DNA of 64,000 bases from Spirosoma validum (GTDB taxonomy: Bacteria; Bacteroidota; Bacteroidia; Cytophagales; Spirosomataceae): positions 248,001 through 312,000 of the forward strand of contig NZ_JACXAA010000007.1 of assembly GCF_014699035.1 (NCBI RefSeq), read 5' to 3'. The translations under genes and the position numbers were made by a program. Shown here piece by piece: positions 46,401-53,606 of the stretch (the first letter of the stretch is position 1; every line of letters starts with the position of its first letter). Below the pieces are notes generated by a model. That model ran no database searches. It had not been told where the DNA came from and was given only the letters and a program-made list of their open reading frames with translations.

Positions 46401-47591
46401 TAAAGGCGGCTTGTCGCTGGTAAACCGCGCCAATGGGTTGTCGGGATCGGGTGATTCAGGCTTTTCGGAATCTTTATTCATCCGATCACGAACAACCATC
46501 CAGAGGTAGTAGCCGATTAGCAGAACGATTAGTATACCCAGTGCCCAGAGCGCCCAATAATATCGCCGGTCAAGCTGTGTTTGTGGAACGATTAATTTCC
46601 CTGTCTGCCGCACATCAAGTGTAAAGGGCGGTTCGCTTGTCCCCAGAATGCCAACCGTCAGTTTAGCTTCTCCAAAACAAAGTCGTTGCGACGTATCGGG
46701 AATGGCTTCAAAACTTATACCATGATAAACAGGCGTTTTACCGATCGAAAAGGTACGTTCCCATTCCGTCTGGTTTTGAGCAACTACACTTCCATCAAAC
46801 CGCCATTGTGTGAGTTGAACCGCCGATGATGACTGAACTATCCGCGCCCTGAACCGGTAACTAGCCTTACCCGATGGGCTCTTTAACCGGACACTATCAA
46901 TCTGAATGACGGGCAGTTTATCGCAAATCGGATGCTCCACTCCGCGCAGGCTATCCGTCCAGGTCGTGAGCCAAAGGCCCGTACCGCGCTGGCTTCGCAG
47001 ATTTACCACAAGCGGACCGCTACGTTGGGCGATAACGGGCAATTCCGGTTCGTTCGCCCGTGGGTACGGTTTGCCATCCGGCATTTCCCATTGCCAGCGC
47101 GCCCTAGGTCCAGCCGCCTGACGTAAAGATGAATCGACGCCGAAAACAAGCGTATCACCTACCTCGATAGGTCCTGTCGATTCAGAAACCAGTCGTATGT
47201 CAGACCGGAACGCCGGGCCAGGCCAGAGAAACGCTACGTATACAGCAATCAGCGAACTTAGCAGCGCGACTGCTACCCAAAGCCAGGGGATGTTTCCTTC
47301 GGGCTTAACGTTTTCCGGTTTCGGTTCAACAGCATGCGGTTTTAGGCCTTCCTGCTGCCAGACCTGCTCGAAAATCCGATCAAACTTCTCCTGCTCTTCA
47401 TCGCTAACGACAAGCAGGGGAGCAATCAGCGCCTGTAAATCTGTATGTGACTGGGGTTGAAACGTATTGAGCACCTGAACAATTTCCAGGTAATCATCAG
47501 GGCGCAGTTGAAACCCTTCCCGGCGTAAAGCCTCGAAGAGGTCAGCCAGCGGCCAGACCGTTACGTTTCGGTTGGTTTCGGCGGGTATCAC
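43410..47591 (-). CDS. Large membrane protein: CoxE-like N terminus, divergent vWA-like domain, TPR C terminus (MoxR partner)
   Basis: A 1393-residue protein starting at GTG (47591), overlapping the MoxR stop by 4 bases. Residues about 10-82 resemble the helical N terminus of CoxE-type MoxR partners (ADLFEALRREGFQL, EKFDRIFEQVWQ). Three membrane segments lie at about 101-123, 344-366 and 838-857. A beta-rich extracytoplasmic region lies between the first two. Residues about 455-600 look like a divergent vWA fold (EYLFLIDRSQIRSQQ, HTLIIWSNGYPLLYP) in which the DxSxS metal site is incomplete. About 620-790 is helical. The part after the third segment is beta-rich and ends in TPRs (about 1285-1375, INAYRRGQYVEAITLYDQFL). 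It probably is the adaptor or membrane effector of the MoxR ATPase. The vWA call is moderate. Confidence 0.75.
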   Translation of the reverse strand: MIPAETNRNVTVWPLADLFEALRREGFQLRPDDYLEIVQVLNTFQPQSHTDLQALIAPLLVVSDEEQEKFDRIFEQVWQQEGLKPHAVEPKPENVKPEGNIPWLWVAVALLSSLIAVYVAFLWPGPAFRSDIRLVSESTGPIEVGDTLVFGVDSSLRQAAGPRARWQWEMPDGKPYPRANEPELPVIAQRSGPLVVNLRSQRGTGLWLTTWTDSLRGVEHPICDKLPVIQIDSVRLKSPSGKASYRFRARIVQSSSAVQLTQWRFDGSVVAQNQTEWERTFSIGKTPVYHGISFEAIPDTSQRLCFGEAKLTVGILGTSEPPFTLDVRQTGKLIVPQTQLDRRYYWALWALGILIVLLIGYYLWMVVRDRMNKDSEKPESPDPDNPLARFTSDKPPLEIPLENRDADLITRDQSFYQLVRTLRQPTEGEIQRLHVSRTMQATMREGGFPTLVFQPHMMETEYLFLIDRSQIRSQQVALFDYLFRTFVQENVCVERFFFQKTFDLFTNEKQTKGLTLRQLANTYRQHTLIIWSNGYPLLYPPYPVVEPAIREALTDWESRAILTPIPFADWGSKERALQTDFLLLPADLTGQLRLIQALNEKQTYQNSYLSQQKDELYSTEYVEFQEIDELRDYLGDDLFQWLAAVAVYPRIRWEVVVEMGRALLPPEAVNFTNLLKLARISWMHEGSFPDYTRLELLKALRPENEAKARQTLLRMLTYAEQYFPGERFYDGEKYLLQTINQFTLYAHNADTFADYQPAQEAFKKLYEQGLFPDGAALRYLENPDNNWTTLLPAEKKSITTKSPESTSLQSYFDNLSVSQSDEPDQPVNKPIKRDPRRIYLLGAILLALLTLAGVWYVSSQPQNQVQDVNQSIPITIVLEPNACITARNTSVTDQPRWTVFLNDSLYSISNLYATRSFSLNNLASGMFTDFDGKTSVTHLRASVTVKDTTGGEQTTSVPLTRDTLQVRITCPVPATVVSNTTSTSATTSRLRVSVEYTNPTAANFGRIQAFMNSLEADTTYQFIRPLKPAIFTGRSQVRYFRSSDQPAAQALALRASRALGIPVGTQLTKDKRSPLTHLEVWVNNGVASQRFTCQTISTSWVNQFNGWQAGVNGYTYTLYVSGNMVTMNAESPINSTIGSSALGQGQLGSVESICRSNGVYLVNLASRIGRTLVFRSVGRTSCNLAIVDLNTNQLNGSQGQVYFNKLVQSASFSRYTPPNPSKSKAAKANPLQQTAPTGNDYNPNISQTNMAVQTPIQSATDNLRVESANTKDETLQNGINAYRRGQYVEAITLYDQFLANNPNNAYVLNLKGYSQFKLRQYDQAVTTLLSATKADPNYAWAYFDLARVYCAMGRSSEANQAREQAIGLRSDMQTIMQNDKEFMDLCGRGATAK

Positions 47592-48562
47592 GCCAGTAAG
47601 GGATTGGTTTTATCCGTAACCGGTCCATCCTTTTGGAGAACCACCAGCGACGATTCGTAAAGCGCCCGATTGGGGTGGGTCGGTGCCGGGGGAAACGTAC
47701 CATCGGTTAGCACTCCATCGGCATTAAGTACGCGCAGCCAGTCAAGAAACTCAGCTGTAGACGGCACCCGGCTCGACGCTTGCCGCGCCTGGTCGCGAAA
47801 AGCCCGAAAACGACGCAGTGCTTCTCGCACCACGGGCGACTGACTAAGTCCCAGCCGTAGGTTGACAATGTCTAACAGCTGGTCGTCGTCGGGAAATGGG
47901 ATGTGATAAAACACGCAACGTCGCAGGAAAGCATTGGGCAAACTCTTCTCAAAATTAGAGGTCAGAATCACCACAACCCGCGCGTCGTTTTGCGCTTTTT
48001 TCAGCGAAAAATCGAGTTCCCGAATCCGGAACGCCCCTGATTCCATCTCGTTAAGTAAATCATTCGGAAACTCGCGGGGAGCCTTATCGACCTCATCAAT
48101 CAGCACGACACTGCTACGTGGTTTGTCGTCTAATCCAACGCAGCGATCCAATAACGGCTGGATACGTGGATTACGTAGCGATACACTGGTACGTCCGTGC
48201 GCCAGTACCCGGGCACGACCCAGCGCGGTGAAATCCATAAAGGCACTGGTGTCGGTCAGCTCTTTGCTTCGAAAGTGACTCACCGCATCATAGGTATAAA
48301 ATAAATCCGTTGCCGCCGAAGTCGATTTGGTATAAAACTCAATTGGTTCGGGTAAGAAAGCCGCTTCGGTTCCCTGCGTCTGTTCGGCCAGTACATGTGC
48401 TACGTGGCGGGCCAGCTGCGTTTTGCCCGTTCCGGGTTCGCCACTCACCAGCAACGGTTTGTCCAGGGCAATGGCCAGCTCTACCGCCCGTTGCAGACGG
48501 CTATCCATCAAATAATTCGATGGGTTCAGATCAACAGGAATACGGCGGAGTGTAATCGGCAT
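47588..48562 (-). CDS. MoxR-type AAA+ ATPase
   Basis: A 324-residue cytoplasmic ATPase. Walker A is GEPGTGKT (residues 41-48), Walker B is VVLIDEVDK (152-160), sensor 1 is LTSN (200-203), and arginine-finger candidates lie in FLRRCVFYHIPFP (212-224). The helical lid follows. A loop with EFYTKSTSAATDLFYTYDAV (about 75-94) is typical of MoxR relatives that work with CoxE/vWA partners. Such ATPases act as chaperone-like remodelers of their vWA partner. It overlaps the downstream large gene by 4 bases and starts 42 bases after the DUF4062 gene. All catalytic residues appear intact. Confidence 0.92.
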   Translation of the reverse strand: MPITLRRIPVDLNPSNYLMDSRLQRAVELAIALDKPLLVSGEPGTGKTQLARHVAHVLAEQTQGTEAAFLPEPIEFYTKSTSAATDLFYTYDAVSHFRSKELTDTSAFMDFTALGRARVLAHGRTSVSLRNPRIQPLLDRCVGLDDKPRSSVVLIDEVDKAPREFPNDLLNEMESGAFRIRELDFSLKKAQNDARVVVILTSNFEKSLPNAFLRRCVFYHIPFPDDDQLLDIVNLRLGLSQSPVVREALRRFRAFRDQARQASSRVPSTAEFLDWLRVLNADGVLTDGTFPPAPTHPNRALYESSLVVLQKDGPVTDKTNPLLA

Positions 48563-48604
48563 CGGGTTTATTGGGTTTCGGAATGGAATAAAGTCATCAG
48601 GACT

Positions 48605-49864
48605 TTACGGAAATAAATCCAGTAAAGGTTTATCGTTCGTTTTGCGCCGGAAGTTGAAGCGGTTGATAAATTCTCTGATTTGTTGCTGTATCTGACGCAT
48701 CGTAAAGGAATCCGTATTGAGCGTATCCGGGAAGCAGAGTTCCTGCAAATCCAGCACCGTTCCGTCGTCGCTAGTTATGTACGTACGGAGCCAGTTCTCA
48801 ATGTCGGTCCCGGAAAGCATCGTCAGTTTAGGCGCCAGAACGATCTCTACTGATTGTACTTGCTGTTGTAGAGCATCCGGTACGTCGATTACGATAAACC
48901 AGTACACCCGTATGCCCCCGACAGCCAAACAGGCTTGTCCGAACTCCTGAAGAATTGTATCCAGAAATTGATAACCCGTTTGCCATTGCAATGTATTGCT
49001 CACAATCGAGACCAACGCCAGCGCTGACGTGTCATTCGATTTGAGTCGGGTCAGTAAACCAGCCGGGTCCGTCGGCAAGTCAGGATCGTTGGGAACCAGT
49101 CTGTCGCAAAGCTCATTGATCAATCGTCGGCGGAAGTTCACATACGACGCATCACTAATGAATTCGTGGTAACTCACCAGCGTCGGATCAGGAATACCGA
49201 GGTAATATTTACTCAGACGATCCACCAGGCTTCGGCCCAGGTCCATCCGGTTTCCCTGAATCAGAAACACATTGAGCGGCTGTTTTTTTCGGATCAGGTC
49301 ATAAAAATCATACACCTGATTGGCCCGGTCGCAGAAGATTTTTCGATCTTCCGGAAACTCCCCGTCGAAATCGACCTGCGGACTACGTACGAGAGCTTCC
49401 ATGACTTGCAGAGCCAGGTGATATTCCGACGTAAAGCCCTCGGGAGGGATCAGATACGTTTTGCCAATAGCTTCTTTCAGCGCTTTCAGCCTGAGTTGTT
49501 TGTCGGTCGACGACGGTTGGTCCGGTTCATCGGCATCGGGAGGAAATCGTCCATCGCGATTCTCGGCCTGAAAAATCAGGATTACCTTGCCCAGACTCTT
49601 CGCTTTCAGATATTCCAGATGAGTTATCGACTCCGTTTGCCCATTGATGACGTAGCCATACCGGTTTGCCAAAATGAGAATATAGATGTCGCAGTCAGCC
49701 ACATCCTGCAGGCACCGATCAAGTGGCTGGGCATCTTCGGCCGTATAATATTCCATACCAACGACCTTAAAGTTAGGCACCTTATGCAGCGATTCCATCA
49801 CCGCTTTTCGGTACGGCGCCAAATCGCGAAAGGTCGATGAGATATAAACGTTATAGAAGGCCAC
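48605..49864 (-). CDS. DUF4062 protein with degenerate STAND-like NTPase region
   Basis: A 419-residue protein. The GTG at 49864 puts the start just before FYNVYISSTFRDLAPYRKAV, where DUF4062 domains normally begin; a TTG at 49915 would add 17 hydrophobic residues. The DUF4062 domain (about 1-115) shows YYTAEDAQPLDRCLQDVADCDIYILILANRYG, a TIR-related fold seen in conflict-system proteins. Residues about 175-300 have a STAND-like layout (FCDRANQVYDFYDLI, then NVFLIQGNRMDLGRSLVDRL) in which the P-loop lacks the GxxxxGKS/T lysine, as in inactive-STAND domains. The C terminus (MRQIQQQIREFINRF) is helical. First gene of the MoxR operon; probable sensor or effector. Confidence 0.8.
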   Translation of the reverse strand: MAFYNVYISSTFRDLAPYRKAVMESLHKVPNFKVVGMEYYTAEDAQPLDRCLQDVADCDIYILILANRYGYVINGQTESITHLEYLKAKSLGKVILIFQAENRDGRFPPDADEPDQPSSTDKQLRLKALKEAIGKTYLIPPEGFTSEYHLALQVMEALVRSPQVDFDGEFPEDRKIFCDRANQVYDFYDLIRKKQPLNVFLIQGNRMDLGRSLVDRLSKYYLGIPDPTLVSYHEFISDASYVNFRRRLINELCDRLVPNDPDLPTDPAGLLTRLKSNDTSALALVSIVSNTLQWQTGYQFLDTILQEFGQACLAVGGIRVYWFIVIDVPDALQQQVQSVEIVLAPKLTMLSGTDIENWLRTYITSDDGTVLDLQELCFPDTLNTDSFTMRQIQQQIREFINRFNFRRKTNDKPLLDLFP

Positions 49865-50182
49865 GGCAAAAAAGAGAATATCGCTTAAAGTAGCCGCCCA
49901 CAGACTAATAATCAAGTTTTAGGTCTGAGTTTTTAGAAAACGGTTAGTTATAGACGATTCTTAACCTCCTGCCATAATCCTGATCGCCTATTGTATAGTC
50001 CAACAAACAAGCACCCGCGTCTGCATGAGATAAGCTAAACCGGTCGAATAACAGCGCTTTAAAACCGGATGCAGACCGCTGAAAAAAGCAAAGCGACCAA
50101 TCAAGTAACAGCCTGACATTCAGCTTGCTTTTCACAAAAAAGAGAACTACATTCGGTTAGTCTTTTCTAAACACTTATAGCC
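49865..50182. other. Divergent intergenic region between the DUF4062 operon and doxX
   Basis: 318 bases that must hold the promoter of the three-gene operon and that of the DoxX gene. A 63-codon minus-strand frame (49944-50135) has no recognisable content. No exact -7 consensus was found. Confidence 0.5.
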
Positions 50183-50617
50183 ATGAATGTTTTACATCGT
50201 ATTGAGCATTGGGGCGACACGCATCACCCCGCCTGGACGGATGCCCTGCGGATTATGCTGGGAATTATTCTGGTGCTAAAAGGAGTCAGTTTCATTAGCG
50301 ATACGGCCTATCTTCATAACTTGGTTGGCGGTATACACTTTGGTTTGTTTCCGGTGATGGCTGTTCATTACGTCGCCTTTGCACACCTGATGGGCGGTTT
50401 TTTGATAGCGCTGGGTTGCCTCACCCGGTTGATGTGCATTCTGCAATTACCGATTCTGATCGCTGCCGTTTTCTTCGTCAATATTCGCCAGGGGTTTTCA
50501 CCTCTGAATTCGGAGTTGTGGCTGTCGCTTATTGTGCTGATCCTGTTGTTAACCTTTATGGTGATCGGCTCCGGACGCTTTTCAATGGACGAATATGTTA
50601 AACAACACGCTCGTTGA
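50183..50617 (+). CDS. DoxX family membrane protein
   Basis: A 144-residue integral membrane protein with four hydrophobic helices. The pattern ALRIMLGIILVLKGVSFI near the N terminus, HLMGGFLIALGCLTRL in the middle and ELWLSLIVLILLLTFMVIGSGRFSMD at the end fits the DoxX/SURF4-like family. DoxX proteins are often linked to redox stress or quinone/thiol handling, but this specific function is not known. It is followed after 35 bases by a tiny Ser/Gly/Lys-rich gene. Confidence 0.85.
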   Translation: MNVLHRIEHWGDTHHPAWTDALRIMLGIILVLKGVSFISDTAYLHNLVGGIHFGLFPVMAVHYVAFAHLMGGFLIALGCLTRLMCILQLPILIAAVFFVNIRQGFSPLNSELWLSLIVLILLLTFMVIGSGRFSMDEYVKQHAR

Positions 50618-50652
50618 TGGGTTATGCATCCAGTGATTAACTAATCAACGTT

Positions 50653-50847
50653 ATGGCGAACAAAACCTTAGAAAAAGTCGAAGAAGAGTACAAAGACCAG
50701 AAGGTCGGTTCCGGCGATAACGGCACGGATCATGGTAGTACAGGTACGGGTGGCAGCTCAACCTCGCACAAGAGCAGTAAAAAGTCGAAAGGCTCAAGCA
50801 GCGCCGGAAGCTCAACCGGCGGCAGCAAAGGCGGACATAGCAACTAG
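50653..50847 (+). CDS. Small Ser/Gly/Lys-rich low-complexity protein
   Basis: A 64-residue hydrophilic protein. The first 17 residues (MANKTLEKVEEEYKDQK) are helical and charged. The rest is nearly all Ser, Gly, Lys, Thr and His, including SHKSSKKSKGSSSAGSS, and is surely disordered. There is no signal peptide. It resembles small stress-induced or nucleic-acid-binding disordered proteins of Bacteroidota, but I know no named family. An intrinsic hairpin terminator follows immediately, which supports it being a genuine gene, probably in an operon with doxX. Confidence 0.7.
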   Translation: MANKTLEKVEEEYKDQKVGSGDNGTDHGSTGTGGSSTSHKSSKKSKGSSSAGSSTGGSKGGHSN

Positions 50848-50850
50848 TCC

Positions 50851-50890
50851 TAACAAGCAGGGGCCGTTACGTAGCGGCCCCTGCTTGTTA
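50851..50890. terminator. Bidirectional hairpin terminator
   Basis: A perfect 16-bp stem (50851-50866 with 50875-50890, core GCAGGGGCCG) with an 8-base loop sits 4 bases after the small Ser/Gly-rich gene. The right arm includes the stop codon of the convergent radical SAM gene. Confidence 0.85.
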
Positions 50891-51925
50891 AAATATATAC
50901 CGAATCTGGCACCAGGGAATTTCTTCCCTTACCAGACCCTCAAAGACTTCAATCATTTTACGCTTCATTTGATGGTTGTAGCGAATATTCCAGCCGCCAA
51001 ACTGGCTGACTTTACTCTCCTGCAATTCCGGCACCCACAATAGCTCTTCCGCTTTTGGGTTGATAGCCAGGTTGGCCTGATGCTGCCACTGGTTATGCGT
51101 CAGAAAAATCACTTCACATTTAAGCTGTTCTCTTACTTCAGGACGTAACGCGGTATCAAGCTGTCGGAACAAATCCCGGTAGTCGTTACGCCACTGCTTT
51201 CTACCGTAGACAATTACTGGCGAAAAATTCACGTGTACTTCGTAACCCGCATCGTAGAAGTCGTTAATGGCCGCAATACGTTTCTCAATGCTGTCCGTAC
51301 GCACATCAACTAATTTACTTACGTGAGTCGGCATTAAACTAAGCCGAATACGGATTTTCCGCTGCGGATCAAATTTCAGCATGGCCGGATTAACGAACTT
51401 CGTAGCAAAGGTGGCTTTCGCGCGTGGATGAGCGCGGTAAAATTCGAATACCTGCCGGATGCCATCCGTCAGGCTATAATCGATCGAAATATCTGAGTTA
51501 CAGCCAATGTCGTACGTGTAGAACTCGGGATCAGTTTGATTGGTCGCCTTGGGCCAAGGCAAACTCATTATGTGTCGGTCAACGGAGGCTATGTTCTCTT
51601 CTACGTTGGTAAACAACGTAATAGGATTCACATTTTTGTGCCGATCGACGTAGCAGTACGCACAACCGCCAAAGCAGCCATTGGCCAGACTGGGGGCGAT
51701 ATAATCGGCGCTACGTCCACTCCACTTGATATCCTGTGTTTTGAGTCTGCCTAGAACCAGTACGTCGGATTTGATCTTAAAGTGATTCATGCCCAGCTCA
51801 GGTAGGCGGTTGTGCTGCTTCACTTCAAGCGTTTCGGCTTCCGGGAATTTCGACAGAATAGTCTCCCCTCTTCCGTTAAGCGCGTCGGCCGTGTAGAGAA
51901 TTAGTGACGGATTAAAATCGGGCAT
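50888..51925 (-). CDS. Spore photoproduct lyase-like radical SAM protein
   Basis: A 345-residue radical S-adenosylmethionine protein. The cluster motif is Cx3Cx2C at Cys84, Cys88 and Cys91 (GCFGGCAYCYVDRHKN), preceded by a short N-terminal Rossmann-like segment. It contains IDYSLTDGIRQVFEFY, RIRLSLMPTHVSKLVDVRTDS and EVHVNFSPVIVYG, which are typical of SplB-type proteins. True SplB repairs the spore photoproduct thymine dimer, yet this organism is not expected to form spores. It may repair DNA lesions or modify another substrate. It is monocistronic and shares a terminator with the converging small gene. Confidence 0.88.
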   Translation of the reverse strand: MPDFNPSLILYTADALNGRGETILSKFPEAETLEVKQHNRLPELGMNHFKIKSDVLVLGRLKTQDIKWSGRSADYIAPSLANGCFGGCAYCYVDRHKNVNPITLFTNVEENIASVDRHIMSLPWPKATNQTDPEFYTYDIGCNSDISIDYSLTDGIRQVFEFYRAHPRAKATFATKFVNPAMLKFDPQRKIRIRLSLMPTHVSKLVDVRTDSIEKRIAAINDFYDAGYEVHVNFSPVIVYGRKQWRNDYRDLFRQLDTALRPEVREQLKCEVIFLTHNQWQHQANLAINPKAEELLWVPELQESKVSQFGGWNIRYNHQMKRKMIEVFEGLVREEIPWCQIRYIF

Positions 51926-52036
51926 GAATCAGACGTTGAGTATACACTAAGTAAACGTCTACCAATACGTCTTAGTTCAAATAAAATCCTCCACAAAGAA
52001 CTCATAATCAATTTGATACATAATAGTAGTGACAGT

Positions 52037-52138
52037 ATTTTGTCATCCCGACCGGTCCGCCGGTGCGGCAGGAGGGATCTCAATATGATGCATGAGATCC
52101 CTCCTGCCGCACCGGCGGACCGGTCGGGATGACAAAAT
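52037..52138. repeat. Perfect 46-bp inverted repeat (TGTCATCCCGA family)
   Basis: Arms 52037-52082 and 52093-52138 are perfect reverse complements with a 10-base loop. The arm reads TGTCATCCCGACC, then a GC-rich part, then GGAGGGATCTCA. It lies between two co-directional minus-strand genes and is by far the longest hairpin in the window. It has the look of a dispersed genomic repeat or non-autonomous mobile element. Confidence 0.95.
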
Positions 52139-52159
52139 CAACGTGATTATTTTATTCAA

Positions 52160-53479
52160 TCAGCGATTTTCAGCCAGATTCGTCGAATCAAAATTATCCT
52201 CGAAAACAACCTTGCCGTCTGGCTGTGTAAAGCGAACGAAATCGACGGAGCCGGTCCCTTCGAAATCGTAGCTGATGCCAATAATATCTTTGGCCTCCGT
52301 TGGCAGAACGGCTTCGTACGCCTTTTTACCTCCGACAAATAACTGTGCTTTTTTATTCCGAACGTCGCAACGCATGTCTACCCATTTCGATAAATCAGCG
52401 CCAAAGCCCGATAAATTCTTGGTTTTAGCTTCCGCAAAATGTCCGGCCAGATAGAGATTCAGATCCCCAACACACCCTTTCGCCGACAGGGGAATGGCGA
52501 AATACTGATTTTTGCAGAGGATCATGATCGTAACATGCTGGCAAACGGATGATCCCTGTTTAAAGTCGCTCTTCACGCGCGTTTCCAACGTAAAATTATC
52601 GTTACGCAGGCCGTCAAATTCCTGCACGTAGCGATACTGAACCATTGGCAGTTTGGGCTGCATCGAAATATTCTGGTGCTGAATCAACGTAACGGGTATG
52701 CCCAGTGAGCCATTGTGAATTACCTCCTTCGGTTTAACGTAAACCGGCACAGGCTCCTGCTCGATGGCTACGTTCCAGCCTTCTGACGGAATCAGTAAAT
52801 CCTGCTCCTGAACGATTTGCTTGCCAACAACCAGTTTCGCCCGGAAATAACCCGGATAGTAATAAATAGAGGTGTGCTCATGACCCTCTTTCGGAACGAG
52901 CTGCCGACGTCTTGGGTCCCACGATTGCTGAATAAAGACCGAATCGGTTGGTGAGGCTGTGGCGTCGTAATGAAATACCACTGAGTTTGGAATTCCTTTC
53001 GCTACGTACTGACTGCTGAACGAAAACAGTTCAGGTGAAAGTGGCCGGTGATTGACGTAATTCAGAAAAAAGACCGATAGACCAACCAGCCCGACCAGAA
53101 GACCCGCGCCAATCCACCAACGACGTAATACAGGTTTCTGGAGAGGTTCTGGAGCAGATACCGTAACAACGTCAGGAGAAATACCCGGTGCTACGTATTG
53201 AAGCTGAGACGTCGTTTTGAACTGTTGCCAATTTTCATAACCCGCAAACTGAACCAACGTATTTAACGTCGTTGTCGTGGGTGCAGAATCGTACTTCACC
53301 CGCCCCCATACGCGCTTAAGTGTCGTTATGCTCAGCGATACGCTCGTTTGTTGGGCAATGAGTTCGCTTAGTCGTTCAAAATCCTGCGTTGCCCAGCTCT
53401 CGCCACTTCCCCACCCTACTTTTTCCTCGATCAACTGGCGACAGCGGGCAAGTTGACGATCTTCCTGTTGACTTATCAT
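52160..53479 (-). CDS. Membrane-anchored protein with helical N terminus and LamG-like C terminus
   Basis: A 439-residue protein without a signal peptide. Residues about 1-90 are cytoplasmic and helical (RCRQLIEEKVGWGSGESW, SVSLSITTLKRVWGRVKYD, TLNTLVQFAGYENWQQFK), a layout common in Bacteroidota membrane proteins and reminiscent of an HTH. One membrane segment lies at about 122-143. The remaining 290 residues are extracytoplasmic and beta-rich, ending in a concanavalin-like sandwich (FDGLRNDNFTLETRV, DFVRFTQPDGKVVFEDNF). It may sense or bind carbohydrate and signal inward, but no catalytic residues are evident. Next to a second LamG-like gene and divergent from the alpha/beta hydrolase. Confidence 0.65.
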   Translation of the reverse strand: MISQQEDRQLARCRQLIEEKVGWGSGESWATQDFERLSELIAQQTSVSLSITTLKRVWGRVKYDSAPTTTTLNTLVQFAGYENWQQFKTTSQLQYVAPGISPDVVTVSAPEPLQKPVLRRWWIGAGLLVGLVGLSVFFLNYVNHRPLSPELFSFSSQYVAKGIPNSVVFHYDATASPTDSVFIQQSWDPRRRQLVPKEGHEHTSIYYYPGYFRAKLVVGKQIVQEQDLLIPSEGWNVAIEQEPVPVYVKPKEVIHNGSLGIPVTLIQHQNISMQPKLPMVQYRYVQEFDGLRNDNFTLETRVKSDFKQGSSVCQHVTIMILCKNQYFAIPLSAKGCVGDLNLYLAGHFAEAKTKNLSGFGADLSKWVDMRCDVRNKKAQLFVGGKKAYEAVLPTEAKDIIGISYDFEGTGSVDFVRFTQPDGKVVFEDNFDSTNLAENR

Positions 53480-53606
53480 TTCTACTCTCTATCAGTCCAT
53501 TACGTATTTGTACAAACTTGAATGCAAGTTGAACGCGCTTGAATCATTCAGCTAGTTGCCAGATCACAACTTTGTTTCTGTTCGATCAAATGTACTGAAA
53601 CAAACG

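Noticed and set aside
49944..50135. Minus-strand 63-codon frame upstream of the DUF4062 gene
   Set aside because: No family, low-complexity composition and no coding signal; the region is more likely the divergent promoter region.
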